Shown here: positions 1 through 13,600 of the stretch, in pieces | How the letters are laid out: each line of letters begins with the position of its first letter | Numbering within the stretch: position 1 is the first letter of the stretch | Assembly (NCBI RefSeq): GCF_015706575.1 | Contig: NW_024037059.1 | Coordinates: 29,026,129 to 29,090,128, forward strand | Length of the DNA: 64,000 nucleotides | Source of the DNA: Patiria miniata | Lineage: Eukaryota; Echinodermata; Asteroidea; Valvatida; Asterinidae | Direction of reading: 5' to 3' | Notes under the pieces: generated by a model | Databases searched by the model: none | What the model was told of the DNA's origin: nothing | What the model saw: only the letters and a program-made list of their open reading frames with translations | Translations under genes and position numbers: made by a program

Positions 1-1102
1 ACACTTTCGTTATAGGCGCAATTTATACGCCAATAATCTTCACGATCAATCAATGGGAATTCAGCATAAAAACTTACCAAAATAAGTGGTATTTAACTGG
101 TTATTTCATCCCAAACTGTATGAGATGTCCCGACAAAAATCTACTTTCATCAACTTTTTTACATCAATTAGTATGGACCCCATTTTATGGAATATAACTC
201 CGGTATAAAAGCGTTTGTGGAGTCTGGAGACCAGACAAAGTCAGGTGCTGTTGACAATTTTCTTCATCCTCGTTCCCAGCTGAACTCTCACGATGATCCC
301 AATAATGTGGTAGCGTGTTTTTCACTGAATTGTTCTTTTAATGGAGTGATTTTCAATCTTCAATTAATTTCAAATCAATCCAGTCTTACAAGGTGATATA
401 TAACTGGATTGACTTTTTTTCTTTTATTGGTCTGTAACATAAGAAACAAAAGAAAAACACTTTTATCTTTGTTTTTTGGGGGGCATTATTATTATGAACA
501 GCGCTTCTGCAAAAAAAAAAAAAACTGCAATGAGACGGGCATATGTTAATCAGAATTGTTTTATTTTCATCAGTATCAAAATAAACCTTAAGGAAACTAT
601 AACATTATTTTGATCTGGCTATAAAGACTAACAGTACTTGAGTAGAAATCAAATTGTACTCAAAGAAAGAAACATTCAATGGGATTCTAAAAGCCTGAAA
701 GAAATTTGAAAATTCTAAAACAAAGTTGATTTTCATATTTAAAAAGTCATTAAATATTGCAGCATTCTCAAAGTTTGAGAGTTTCTTTGATAAATTAAAA
801 TGTTTTACTTTAGTATACTGAAAGTCAGATTGTCTTTGGCAAAAATATGCACTTACAGTTCTACAAAAGGAACAAATTCTCATATGGTAAATTGATTCAC
901 TAAAATTCATACATTAGGACATAAAATAAACCAAAAAGTCTTGAGTTGATAAACTGAAAAAAGTTAAGCTGAATCATCAATCTTTTGAGAATCTACCACC
1001 AATATGAGTGGAACTTTTGAATTGAAAAATGATTTCAAAGTTTGTACATTTAAATTCAAACAATCTTGAGTAAAAATGACGACATATAGGACTAGATACA
1101 AA
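1..1102. other. Gene-free flank
   Basis: AT-rich sequence. I see no coding exon with splice sites and no recognisable repeat. It includes the likely 3' flank of the minus-strand membrane-protein gene. Short open frames here have no homology I recognise and no supporting splice signals. Confidence 0.5.
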
Positions 1103-1108
1103 TTTATT
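1103..1108 (-). terminator. Candidate poly(A) signal of the two-pass membrane protein gene
   Basis: The plus-strand word TTTATT reads AATAAA on the minus strand. It lies about 300 bp beyond the stop codon at 1410-1412 of the minus-strand gene. It is the first canonical hexamer I found after that stop. The assignment is positional only. Confidence 0.4.
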
Positions 1109-1409
1109 TGTTCAATCTGCCCCCCACCCCCGGAAAATTTCTTGAACAATGTCGGTGTTCATTTTCGAAACCATTTCACATGAATGCAGTAAATATTTTC
1201 ATTCCTATTCACAGATTTCCGAGATATTTCACAGATAAATTTTGTTCCTGAGCCTCAGACAATCCGAAGTTTTGGCACTTAAATTTACAGTAATCATATT
1301 TAAATATTAAATACAAATCAGGTTTATATACATATATCAAAAAGTTGCCTTTGAAAAATAGTCAGGTTTTCAACTGTTCTACTCATCCCCAGATTTTCGT
1401 CAGTTTTTT

Positions 1410-3499
1410 TCATGAAACTGCCCCCGTTCTCTTCTTGTTGAATTTTACGGAGCCTTTTTTCTTCTCATTTATGATTTGGTTGATGAGTTGTCCGAAGCTG
1501 ATGTTGATAACAAGGCCAATGAGAAGACAGATCCACCATTCCCATACCAGAGGGAAGCTGAGGTTGACTGTAGAGTAAAAAAAAAAAGGACAGATAAAAA
1601 TGAGATGATGAGGTGTTTTGTATTGAATTGAAAATTGGGGTTTCACTTCATGGAAATATACAACACTTGCTTTAGCTGTACTTTCAGAAATGGATGGATT
1701 TTTGAGTTAGAATTCTATAGCAAATATTGTTACACTGACCTGTTTCAAGGTTTGTGTTCATAGATGCTGGAAAAACCAAAGAAAATAATGCTTTCTTATA
1801 GTCTGGTTCCCTGACCATACTTCAGATGAAACGGAGCAATCTATAGACATCAGGGAATTATCAGATCAGGGAACCAGACTACCTGGCTTGCACCTGTTTA
1901 CGGATGTGTGACCGATTGCAAACAAAATGTGGACTAACTAAATTTGGTAAATTGGGGGCAGTATTTGAAAAAAAGGTCATTTTTTTTCCAATGATGGTCA
2001 GCTAACCATTGTTGGAAACTGACACAAAAATTTCCACTTTTCTTGCAAATGACAGCACACAAGGTGCCATGATTTCACAGGATGCTTGAGACTATTACTC
2101 ACTTACAGTCAAGTAAGGTAGTTCATAATAATTTGGCAGTTTTGGTTTTTCATGTTTGCAAATGCTGTATATTACCTTTAAGTAACTTATTTCATACCTG
2201 TCTTGTTAAAATTATTTGTTGCTTGATTCTAATATCGCATCTTTGTTTCTCACCTGCACAAGTTATTGCCGAGTGTATTATGGTAACTGTGACAGAAAAA
2301 TCCCACAGACGCTGCCGAAGAAACGTCAAGAAAACAAAAGTTGAGACGAAAAAGGTGGATTCCAGTGCTATAAAATCACCTACATGGGAAAAACAAATCC
2401 AGGATTATTGTATGCTTGAGGAACATGATTTAAATTTAAATTGTGATCTAATATCATAATTAGTATAAAAGTAATCCAGGATTTTCATGACAAATTTTGG
2501 AAGAACGACATACCAAGAAAGGGTTGCGTACTCCACTTTGTAGAATTTGTGAAAATATTTTCAAAGCTCTTGTAGTGGAATGGAATCGTGCCGTCAAAGT
2601 TGTGAAATCTAAAGGAAAATAAATAATAAACGGTTAAAAATCTTTTGTAAATTATTGAAAAAAAAAAATAGGCAAGTTTGTACTCAGCAGCTCAGGCAAA
2701 TATAAATATAAGCATGATAAAAGGAAAACTTTTTCAAAATCAAGCCAAATTAAAAAAAGCAAAACATGTTTAGCGTCCCCGCCTGCTTCCTTTTTGGAGG
2801 CCGCCTCTTTTTTCCTTTTTTTTTGGAAAAAAACCCAAAAATATGATAAATTTGAAACAGTGACATCATTTTGACCTCTTTCTCTGTTGTATCTAGCCCA
2901 CATAAAGCTGGTATGTCATTTCCTTAGTCCAGGTAAAAAAAAAGGGCCTCCTCCTTCCTTTTTTACAGAAAGGCAGGACGCTAAACATGTGCTTTTTATT
3001 TGGCCTTTAGAGTTGTGCAGATATGTTTTTTATTTTTTTTATTTTTTTGCTAGATCTCATTTATACAGGGTGGCCTTATCAGTTAAAAAATGCTTTCCAA
3101 AGGGCCCTGGTTAATTTACATAAATATGAATTAAAACAGTTAAAGAATTTGAATTATAACAAAACAAAAGACATATTAATTATTATAAAAACATCAACAA
3201 TCAAATGATTATCGTACTCACTTAAAAATCCCATGCACTAGGCTGGCTGTAATGTAGAAAACGGTATAAAATGACGTCAGACTCAAGAGCAACCAGAAAA
3301 TCACAGCCTGAAAAGAGAAATAATTCACCTTAAAAAAATGTATCCATTCCAATTTCTGTTTATCATGTTTATAGAATTTTCTACAGTGACATTGAGACGC
3401 CAACACAACACTACAGGTGGAAATCTACACTACCATCGAAGGAGAATGTTCTATTCCTGGAAACAGTCGTGATGCATGCTTCTCCTTGTCGAGCGACAT
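1410..3499 (-). CDS. Small two-pass membrane protein, family not recognised (4 exons)
   Basis: Exons on the minus strand: 3499-3434, 3307-3222, 2608-2514, 1567-1410, totalling 405 nt (134 residues plus stop). Donors read GTAGTG, GTGAGT and GTATGT; acceptors are TTTTCAG, CTTTAG and CTCTACAG; phases 0, 2 and 1 join cleanly. The ATG at 3499 has A at -3 (protein start MSLDKEKHASRLF). Residues 23-46 form one hydrophobic helix (AVIFWLLLSLTSFYTVFYIT...) and residues about 87-112 a second (PLVWEWWICLLIGLVINISF). The 37-residue loop between them has an NST sequon at Asn72, and an NLS sequon lies at Asn84 at the start of the second helix, so a lumenal or extracellular loop is likely. The C-terminal tail is lysine-rich (EKKKGSVKFNKKR) and probably cytosolic. 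I cannot name the family or infer a function. The gene is transcribed away from ATAD2. The first donor is weak, so exon 1 is the least certain part. Confidence 0.72.
1650..2181 (+). mobile_element. TTAA-type MITE, family A, copy 1
   Basis: Diverged copy of the family seen at 38972-39493, 40448-40966 and 49157-49680. It shares the internal inverted words TCTGGTTCCCTGACC / CAGGGAACCAGACTA, the stretch around TTGCAAACAAAATGTGG, and the right end ATTACCTTTAA. It sits in the last intron of the minus-strand membrane-protein gene. The left terminus is degenerate, so the start is approximate. Confidence 0.7.
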
Positions 3500-4014
3500 T
3501 TTGAAGACATCCGGAATTTTGAGAGAGAAAAAATGATGGAAAAAGCCTCAATACTGCACTGCATCAGGCCTACGGTAACCAGGAACTCATCATTTGCACA
3601 ATGTTCGAGTTGTAAGTCCGTGTGAAGGGCGCCCTCTTTATTCCTTTGTCTCCGCCACAAAAAGGACACACTCACTCTTTCAGTTGTACTTGTAGAATTT
3701 AACATAGTCAAAACTCAATTTGTTTTAAAAGGTTTTTCAAAGGGACTTCAACCTTTATTTTCATCACTTGATGAATTTTCTTCTTCCTTTAAGCTTCTCG
3801 CCTTCTGACATGTGAGAATCGTTGATTACTTTCAATCCTTTTTTACTTTGCATCTCAGTTCCTTGCTCTATTGCTCTATATCATGATCTTACAGAAATAT
3901 TTCTTAAAAAAAAACAATTTTACAGTATCTGCAATTTTTTTCCATTTTTCATTTCCCCGTCAGTTATTAATTATTGTATGGGTCTTGATAATGTGATTGT
4001 CATAATTTTCGTTC

Positions 4015-4057
4015 GCCAGTTCAAAATATTTATAGGCTGTAAATATTTTGAACTGGC
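4015..4057. repeat. Perfect 18-bp hairpin in the divergent promoter
   Basis: GCCAGTTCAAAATATTTA (4015-4032), a 7-nt loop, then its exact reverse complement (4040-4057). I found no second copy of this hairpin in the window. It could be a MITE remnant or a DNA-level regulatory hairpin. Confidence 0.6.
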
Positions 4058-4141
4058 TCAGCTAGCGACACGAGTTTTGCGACTTTTAGCCGGCGTATAG
4101 GGCGCCCTCTAGCAATCTTGAAACCGAAGCTTAAGACAATC

Positions 4142-4153
4142 TTTCGCGGCAAA
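4142..4153 (+). promoter_or_regulatory. E2F-like word
   Basis: TTTCGCGGCAAA differs by one base (G for C in the core) from the E2F site 190 bp downstream. It is a secondary candidate site in the divergent promoter. Confidence 0.35.
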
Positions 4154-4334
4154 TTTTTCAGACAGACGCATTCTAATAAACCATTTAATTTAATGATTTC
4201 TTATTCTTTTCATTCAACGTACTGATTTGTAAATACACAGAAATATATCTTAGCAATAAAATTAAGTTCATGTGTGGCAACGTTTCTTTGGTAATCACGG
4301 ATGTGTTGTTTTTTTACTGCTTGAAATGTTCACC

Positions 4335-4346
4335 TTTCGCGCCAAA
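4335..4346 (+). promoter_or_regulatory. E2F consensus site upstream of ATAD2
   Basis: TTTCGCGCCAAA fits the E2F consensus (TTTSSCGC with the flanking AAA) and lies about 320 bp 5' of the ATAD2 start codon. Mammalian ATAD2 is known to be under pRB/E2F control. The same logic in this genome is an inference from motif and position. Confidence 0.55.
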
Positions 4347-4661
4347 CGACCCTTTACCGCTTCAGTGCACAACAATAACTCGCCGCGATTAAGTAACCAT
4401 CCTCAAACTGAAAGTTCATGACGTTTTCTCCCTTTTAATGAGTGCAATTGCCAGAAGATTTATAAAGATAGTAAATAAATCTGTTTATTAAGGAAAATTC
4501 GAGTTCAATCTTAAAACCCTGGGGATTACTTTTCCTGAATGGCGAATGAACAAATCCTCATTTAGAGCTGTTGAACGTTCACAGACTGCAATGCAAAACA
4601 TAACGTTTGTTCATCGATGAATTAATTTTTGATCAAATTAGTCAGGTATTTTGCCGTGAAA

Positions 4662-7600
4662 ATGGTTAAAACCAGACGTTCTTCGCCGTTAGAGGACCAC
4701 AACTATGGGGAGGAGTTTCTGTCTTTGAGTAGCCGGAGAAACAGGCGAGAAATCCGGCCGAACGAGGAGGTATTTGACGGACCATTTTTAGATTGTTTTG
4801 TTCGTTTTTGTTCTGCTCGGCGCACGTACTCGATTCGCGTTAAGGCAGTTTACGGGGAAGTTCCCGCTGTCAAAATGCAGGCTTTCCCTTTAATGGGAAA
4901 AATATTTACGTGTATGGGATTAATCCCTGATATACAGGAAGCAATGCTTGAATGGATCAGAGCAATTATCTTGACTATAGACCCGGAAACAGCAAATCGG
5001 CAGGGGTATTTCTGTGTTCATGTGATTCACTCAATCGGCAGCTGTATTTTTATTACTAACTTGACCTTTCACCCATATTGATATAAACAAGAAGCGCCAA
5101 TCTATTTTGAATAAGGCTGTATCCACATTATTTATTACACATTTGACATTAAATAAGTGGTGATTATACGTGGTTTAGGTAGTGGATATTTGACCATGGA
5201 CCAGTCCCTGATTGTCTATGCGCAGCGACTGTTTTGGGGGACTTAGAAATTTTTATCGTGATAAAATCTTCGTCTGGTTCTTCACGAAGTTACAATAACA
5301 TAACCTAAGGGCATATAAGGGTGGTGTGATTTAATGACAGTTTCTCCCCCCCCCCCCCCCAGGTTCGATTCCCATGGACAGGATGGATGTCCATGAAGCA
5401 AGTTACTAATTAATAAAGAGGATCAGGAATGGAGGAGAAACTTTATTGAAAAAAGTGGCGTCCGTATCTGGAATTCTTTCAAAACAATCCTCCACTCTAG
5501 AGAAAATGACATAATCTTCAATTAACTGTAGTGTAGGATTTGATTTAAAACAAAAAAGGAGACAATTCTTATTGAATTTGAGCGGTGTGCTTGCAAGGCA
5601 GGGAAAGAGTGTTGCCTCCTGATGCCACTATTTCATCTCAGTGATGGCCAGTCATTGAATAAGAAGTAGAAAAGACATGAATCTAGGACTGAGAAACATT
5701 CCTAATTTTGTTAGAAAATACTTAGAAAATCCACTTGACTCTCCATAGACTTTGCTCACAACCAAAGAAGTGGCGTCTGGATACTACATTCTTTTACAGG
5801 CGGGCTTGCTATTCACTAGGCCACGCATTAACTCCACATAAATTGGCAATATGGTGTAGGCCTACTTGTGCGATCTGCTGGCCTAAACACGGAAAAGAAC
5901 GAAACAAATGCGGGACCATTTCACAGTTATTTAAACACTATGTTATTCATTTGTTTATTGTTTTTCAAGATTGATGTCAGTTCCAGCAGTGACGTGACTC
6001 CTCAGACTAGCAAGCATGATCGCAGTAATTTCCGAGAGAGCGCTTCAGTCAGTACCAGAGGCAGCTCAAGAATGCGAAGAAACAGGTAGATTTACTATTA
6101 GCATTGACCTATTTGGAAGTAATAACATTTCTTTATAATTTTCAAAGAAACGTTGGAAGCTTTCCTTTTAAGAAAATTAGAATGAGGCAAAGTAAAATAA
6201 AAAAACAGTTTGTTGTCCCCGACCACATTCCTTTTCTCGACCATCTCTTTTTTTATTTCTTTTTATTTTTTGTTGTTTTATCTGCTTCCAGAAAATAATT
6301 GTAGCTATCTTTGCAAGTTCAAAATCTGGTAGGAAGGGTGACAGCTCCTTTGTACACACAACTATCAACAAAAGAGTTGAGAAAATGGAAAAATCCATCT
6401 GCTGTCTTGGAAAAAATCCACTATCTTGAGGAAGATAAAAAAAGGGAGGAAGAAAAACGAGGAAACAAGGGCCTCCTCCTTCCTTTAAAAAAAAAACTTG
6501 GACGAGAAACCTTTTTTCTTTTTCAGTGAAAACATTTCTTTATAATTGGTTTATCGTAAAAAGAAAATGTTTAAAGGTTTTCCTTTTAAGAAAACTTGCA
6601 TAGTGGATGAGTTGTCTCACTTTGTGTTGGGTTTTACTCAACCATTCTCCATATTTTACGCCTTTTATCCGTTTTTTGCGTAGATCTCTTCGGATGGACG
6701 ACACACCGCTGTCCACCTACAGTCCAGTTCGGACCAGGAGGTCCAGTAAGATTGAACTTCAGCAGGAACAATTGACAGCACCGGTCACTATTGAAAACAT
6801 CAACTTGGCCGACTTTGAGGAAGACGATCGTGAGTTCGTACCACGGCGCAGCATGCGAGCAAGGAAGCCGTTGTATACAACCATGAACACAAATATGATC
6901 GGTATGGACAAATTTAAGCTTCCTGTATTAATTATTTTAATTAATTAATTTTTTATCACATTTTGTCAGTGCATTGTTTAATGGTTGAACATGACTGAAG
7001 TTTATTCAAGGAAATGTAAAAGTCCATCATTAGTCAATCACAAGTCCATCATTAGTCAATCACATGTCCGTCATAAGTAAATCACAAGTCCATAAGTAAA
7101 TCACAGGTCATCATAAGTAAATCACAAGTCATCATAAGTCAATCACACGTCATTAGTCAATCAAAAGTCCATCATAATTGAATCCCAAGTTCATCACAAG
7201 CTAATCACAAGTCCATCATAAGTCCATCATAAGTCTATCACAAGTCCATCACAAGTCAATCACAAGTCTATCCCAAGTCAATCACAAGTCTGTCACAGGT
7301 CAATTACAAATCTATCACAGGTCAATTATAAGTCTATCACAGGTGAATTATAAAAGTCAATCACAAGTTGTCATAAGTCAATCAAAAGTCTGTCACAAAT
7401 CAATCACAAGTCATCATAAGTAAAATCACAAGTCCATAAGTAAATCACAAGTCATCATAAGTTAATCACAAGTCATCATAAGCTAATCACAAGTCATCTA
7501 GTCCCAAGTCAACTAAAAATGTATTCAATTGAATTATTATTTATCTCCTTTTACTTGAGACCATACTTGTGAATCGCGTTTTGATGAACTTTCTATATTT

Positions 7601-10600
7601 TTATGCAGTCAATCATGTGCTGTCTGCCCTACAAGAGGATAAAGCCTCCAAGCCTGTTCAGAAGAAAAGAAACGATGAAGACGAAGAAGAAGACGAAGAT
7701 GAAGAACAGCAAGAAGGATCAGAAGATGGTGTAAGGAGTGCAACCAGCATGCATAATTTCCCTCAAATATAATTTTCACGGACTGTAACAGATTTGGTCA
7801 TAAGCCCGCCCCTTTGTGTACATTTCTCACAGTGTTGTGACCGAGTTACGATACTGTGGGCGCCTGACCAAAAGGCACAATCGAATTGATCAGTGCGCAC
7901 TGTTTAAGTCCACTTCTAAAAAGAGAAATGTCGGGCATGTAATATTTCTGCTTTCCGCAGATTACTGCGTTTTTTTCCCACCTCCGCTTTTTTTGGCGTG
8001 ACTCTGCGCTTTTTAAGTTCTGCATGCATAATTCCTGTTATAGGCTCCCGATATATCACGTGTGGCGCAGATCACACGTAGTCACTATACGACTCAATTT
8101 CTGCATAGGTAACGGCTATATTATGTTCGGCACAGCGTGTATTTTTTTACAACTTTGTCGGGAACTGGACTAGCCAGCCTTGCGGCCACGGAATGGCCCA
8201 CCACTCGTACGTACATACGTACATAGCCTTGGAGTCAAGCTAAGAGACTAGATGTGACCATTATCAAGTTGCGGCCTTTCCTTTCAAATCAACGCAACCA
8301 AAGCGAGGCTGAAAGAAAAATAGTCTGGTTCATTTTTGCACAAGACACAACATCATTCAGTACTGTGATTGGATACAGGGAACATGACTGAAATGGTGGC
8401 AGCATGATAAAGGTCGATAGCCAGGTTTTCCTCCTTTTCTTCTCCCTCTGCCCACTCACATGCCTGAATGTGTTACTGCCATCCGAAGCCTAGTAATTCG
8501 GACACGTCCTTATTGTTGTTCTTATTTGCAGGAGAACGATTCCACAGGTTTGGATATGTACTCTCGCATCAAGAGACGTCATATCAAACAACGAGCCGTG
8601 GCAGGAGACGGGGAGGAGGATGAAGATACAGATGATGAAGGGTCTGAGGAGGATAGTGAAGGTTAAAGAGAAAGTCATCATTCTTATTTTGTTTGATGTA
8701 ATTTTGTGTCGGAGAGATGTCTATTCAACATTGGGATTGCCCTGCACTAGCCTTTCTTCTATGGCTGGCAAATTCAACCACGCCATCTCAACAGTCGATA
8801 TCAATCAAGTGACTGTTTTTAACCGTTGAGTGCTCCCTGCCTTCATAAAGCAGGAATGACTGGGGGTGACTGTTTATGTAACTTGATACAGCTATGCTTT
8901 GACTGTAGGAGATTAAGTCAGCTGTGCCTACAAGAAATGTAATCTGACTGTTGGTGATTAGCCTGTGTATAAAGGCGTGGCAGGGGAGAAGGATGAATTT
9001 TTTTATTGTGACTACTCAGTCAGCAGGAGGGTTATAATAAGCAGAAGGTCGTGGGTTCGAGTCTCACCCGAATAAAGTTGTGAATTTTTTTCTCACAGGC
9101 CTTTGGGCAGCACTGATTGAACAGATCATTTGAAATTACGTTGGTTGAGGCTAAAACCCACATTGAATTTTATCAGTCTTATGAAGAAAATGTTATATTG
9201 AATAGCGTTGAAATTTCTCCATTGAACCGAGCACAGATGATTTCTGTGAGAAAATGTTATTGTGAACATGTTAATTTGAGAATCTAGTTGAACATTTGTC
9301 AATAAAATATATGGGGAGTTACATTACAGTTTGGAAGATAAATCACAAATATTTTAATTCAATACAGAAGAAAGTTCTGAAGAAGAAGAGGAGGAGGATC
9401 CGCCTACAAAGAATTACGGTTTGCGACAGCATCGACGTATCGTACAGAGATATGAGGCTCCACTACAAGGTACAGGTTGATTTATTTTAATGTTTCTATA
9501 TTTGCCGACAAAACTTTCAAAATCCAAAACTGTGCAGTATTATTCTAATAACACATTGCAATTTTTTTTGTACACAGAGAGTATTCCTAAGAAGCGTTCC
9601 ATTCGTTTGTTTGACAACACAAGCTCACCGCTACGACGGCATTATCGCAGTCATTCTAAGCCACTTACACCAATCAGAGGCCAGCATTTCAAAAGGTAGG
9701 AATCGTTGTGGAGTTCTGTATCAAATCATTTTTTGATTTATTTTTTGCTCCGATTTTTCTGATTTGAAAGAGAAATAGCTAGTTTGTTACCCAAAGTTAA
9801 GGAACTAGATGAAATTTTAGACATTTGGGAATAAAGTGTTCAAAATCATCCATATTTTGTAGGCTAGTTTGAAAGTATAGTTATGATAAAATAGACAATG
9901 TAATAGGTCATGTTTTACTTCAAATTTACATCTTTTTTATATTTTTGTTTTAAATTTTTTATTTTAAAAGAAATTGGTAGTATTGTTACCAAAATCAAAT
10001 TCCATTTGATTCTGAAGTTTTAATATAATTACTCTTCTAGGAAACACCATGCTGCTCACAACAGGTCATCCACTAGTTCGGATTCTTCAGATGATGAGAG
10101 GCGTTTTGAACGGCGTAAGAAGAAGAGCATGGCTCGCAGTAGAATGAGGTATGCCTAAGCTTTGATAAGAGGAAATTTTCTGGGAAAAGTCAGGGAATTT
10201 AATAGTGACCCAGAAGGATAAAGGAAAGAATTTGCCAGTTTGGCGTATGTACGTCTTGTGCAATTTGTCCAAGTTGTGTCCATTGTCGGACTGGCAGTTG
10301 GTGGCGTTTGAGTGTTTATGCAGTGTGAATATTACTTTGCTTTGCTGCAACCACCTCTTAACTTCCCAGCAACCCTAATAAAGTGTAAATATTTCTGAAG
10401 GAAATATCAGGAAAACTCCAGGATTTTTTCATCACAAAAAACTGGGAATGCTGTATATATCAGGTTGTGATTTGGAGCTTCTTTTGAACATTGCAGATGT
10501 CTTCCAATGAACATGGTCGCGGAGGATGTGACCGGAGTCAAGAAGGATCGGCAGAAGATTGGAAGCAGTCTTGCGGATGTCGATCCCATGAGCATCGATA

Positions 10601-10605
10601 CCACA
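4662..10605 (+). CDS. ATAD2: ATAD2 exons 1-9: basic/acidic N-terminal region
   Basis: Residues 1-377. The segment begins MVKTRRSSPLEDHNYGEEFL and alternates Arg/Ser-rich stretches (RRSMRARKPLY) with an acidic run in exons 4-6 (DEDEEEDEDEEQQEG, SSEEEEEED). This resembles the long Asp/Glu tract of human ATAD2, but is shorter. It ends with the conserved lead-in RCLPMN ... IGSSLADVDPM that precedes the first AAA+ module in vertebrate ATAD2. The region is probably disordered. Intron 3 holds a minisatellite; intron 5 holds MITE and tRNA-like remnants. Confidence 0.88.
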
Positions 10606-13600
10606 GTAAGTATATCACTACCAAGCAAACAATCATGGTCTGGAGCAGCTATAGATAATTTCACAGTTTAAAATCTGAGCCAAGAGTGTTTGCCTGGTGT
10701 TTTTCAACATATAGAATCACCAGGCCAACACGTAGACATATCTAAAGTAAACATCTTAGACAGAGACGCACGATACTTTGAAAGGGGGATGAAGGAGGTA
10801 GCCTACATCAGAGCCTACAACCTTTAAAAACCGGGACGGGGGCGGTACAAACTCCCAGGAGTCTATGACACGGTGTTGGGATCACGTGTCCGTAGGGTCC
10901 AGGATGCAACATCCGGGTCATCCTGCTGATGAAGACCGGAGTTTCGGTCGAAAATTACAGGTATGAAATTCTCTAGTGTTGTGATCAAAAGTTTACCTCT
11001 AAATTGGAGTTAACTTTTACTTTCTCGCCTCCAACAGGTAACATTTGACAGTGTTGGCGGTCTCAACCAGCACATCCAGGCTCTCAAGGAAATGGTAGTC
11101 TTCCCACTTTTGTATCCAGAAGTCTTCGAGCGTTTCAAGATCTCGCCACCGCGGGGCGTGCTGTTCTATGGCCCGCCGGGGACAGGCAAGACGTTAGTAG
11201 CGAGGGCGCTAGCTAACGAGTGTCGACAAGGTGATAAGAGAGTCGCTTTCTTTATGAGGAAGGGAGCGGATTGCTTGAGTAAATGGGTCGGTGAGTCCGA
11301 GAGGCAACTCAGACTATTGTTTGACCAGGTGAGGAAGTTTTGAAAGCGGTATTTTTTGGAAATTAATAATAATAATGATTTGTATTTATAAAGCTACAAG
11401 GCGCTTCTCCATTATTACCCTGCTCATTGGGCCAATGAAACATTCCAAAGACAATCTCAACTCCCTGGGGAGCATACAGATTGATGCTGCCGTTTCGGCG
11501 CGAAACAGCTGAAATCAACCACAATAACCATCTCTGCCCTCACAGGTACCCATCTACTCCTGGGTGGGGATAAGCAATGAGTAAAAAAACGCCTTGCTCA
11601 AGGGCACACGCACCATAACCCCAGGCTGGACTCGAACCCACAACCTACAGAATTACCCGCAGACCATAAATTCAATGTTCCAAACCACTAGGCCACAAAA
11701 CTTTGCTATTTCTTTGTTGTTGTGATTTTCGGTCACCAATACATTGTATAATTGTACAGAATATTTAGGATGCAAAGGGGATGTTCGTTACAGCTAAGTG
11801 TTCGTTATAGAGGCGTTCCTTAGTGACAATCTTCTATATTTGTTATAAGCTTACTTCCTTCATCAATAAATGTACCAGAATTTTTTGCCATTAAACTTGA
11901 ACCTTGGATATTTAAATAGTTACTGCTTTCAGTTGGACAGCAACTGTCACTTCATTTTTAATGCGCAATATGTTTGAGACATCTATGTAAAGGATGCGCG
12001 AAGCTTATATACCTACAAAGTTCTGAAATGTTTTTTGTTTTGCAAGCTATAGATACTCAATGTTAACAGTTGCAAAACCAATTTTTTTTTTTAATTTTCA
12101 ACAGGCCTATCTTATGCGTCCAGCAATTATCTTCTTTGATGAGATTGACGGTCTAGCACCTGTTCGTTCCAGTCGTCAGGATCAGATCCATTCCTCAATT
12201 GTCTCAACACTCCTTGCACTCATGGATGGCTTGGACAGCCGTGGAGAGATCGTCGTGATCGGAGCCACCAACCGAGTTGACGCTATCGACCCAGCGCTCC
12301 GGCGCCCTGGAAGGTTTGATCGAGAGTTCTCCTTTCCTTTACCTTCACAAGAGGTGTGTAAATCATTTTTTCCCTTTTGTAGAAATTTTCAAAATATGGA
12401 ATTTGTAGGAATTTTTGAGAAATGAAGCTGACTCCTTCCGAATCACAGTTGCAAGATCATTATTTATTTACTTGATCCCTTGATATGAATAGCTTGTATA
12501 CGTTTCCTTGAATTGCATAATTTTTCAATGTGACTACAGGCTCGTCGCAGCATTCTGTCCATTCACACCAAAGACTGGAGTCCGAAGTTGTCCGATGCGT
12601 TCGTCTGTGAGGTGGCCGATAAATGTGTTGGTGAGTTTGTCATTTCAACCTTTCGAGATAATAATCATTGATTTAAGTTACCGACTCCTGAAGTGTTCCA
12701 CACTCCTTTGTCAATCTTCTCGTCAGAGTCGGAATGGAGGGAATTACATTTCAAATACAAATACAAGTCAATCAAAAGTCAGTCGCAAGTAACGGGAGGT
12801 GAATAACAACAGAGATATGCTTTTGAAACAGGTCATTTGAAAAAGCTTGTGAGGTGATTGGAACTGAAGGACTTCTGGTGACTTATGATTGACTTGTGAT
12901 TAAGGATTTGACGTTTAAACGTTTAAAAAAACAATACAATTCTAAATCTGTTCTCAAATTTTCCACAAACGTGTAAACGAAACCCAAATTATAAAAAAGG
13001 GGCCTACGTTCACTGTTCACATAGTCTTCCTTTGAGTTAAACCTACGTGTACATAGCACAAATAATTAATGTTTTCATTTTAGTTTTCAACCTATTTAAT
13101 TTACAAAACCTTTGAAGCACTTCAACACTTGATTACATTCAGGGCACACGTAGTGCAGTTGTTACGTTTTCAGTGACTGTTGATTTATCATGTCAATCAC
13201 ACCGGTCTGCAGACATAATGAGCATGCATCAGCCTTTGTGAATGGCTAAATGTTTAAACGATTCTGTAAATATTTGCTTTACAAAAAACGTTTACAAAAT
13301 TGAACGCAAAGTCACATCCTTACTTGGGATTACTTGTGATTGACATTTTGATGACTTGCGATAACTTGCGATGATTTGTGGTGATGTGTGAAAACTTGTG
13401 ATGACTTGTGGTGACTTTTGATGAATTCTGATGGACTTTTAATCACTTATGATTGACTTGCGATTGACTTGCGATTGACTTGCGATTGACTTGTGATTGA
13501 CTTATGATTTGACTTGCGATTGACTTGTGGCAACTTCACTTCAACCTGCCCATTACATTCTATTGTAAGTGCACCAGTGTGCTAGGAGTTACGTGTTTGA

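Larger units (their letters stand above)
3500..4661. promoter_or_regulatory. Shared divergent promoter region
   Basis: This 1.16 kb lies between the start codons of the minus-strand membrane protein gene (ATG at 3499) and the plus-strand ATAD2 gene (ATG at 4662), so both promoters and 5' UTRs should fall here. It has a 12-bp E2F consensus at 4335-4346, a related word at 4142-4153 and a perfect 18-bp hairpin at 4015-4057. No TATA box stands out at a useful distance. The transcription start sites cannot be placed from sequence alone. Confidence 0.6.
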
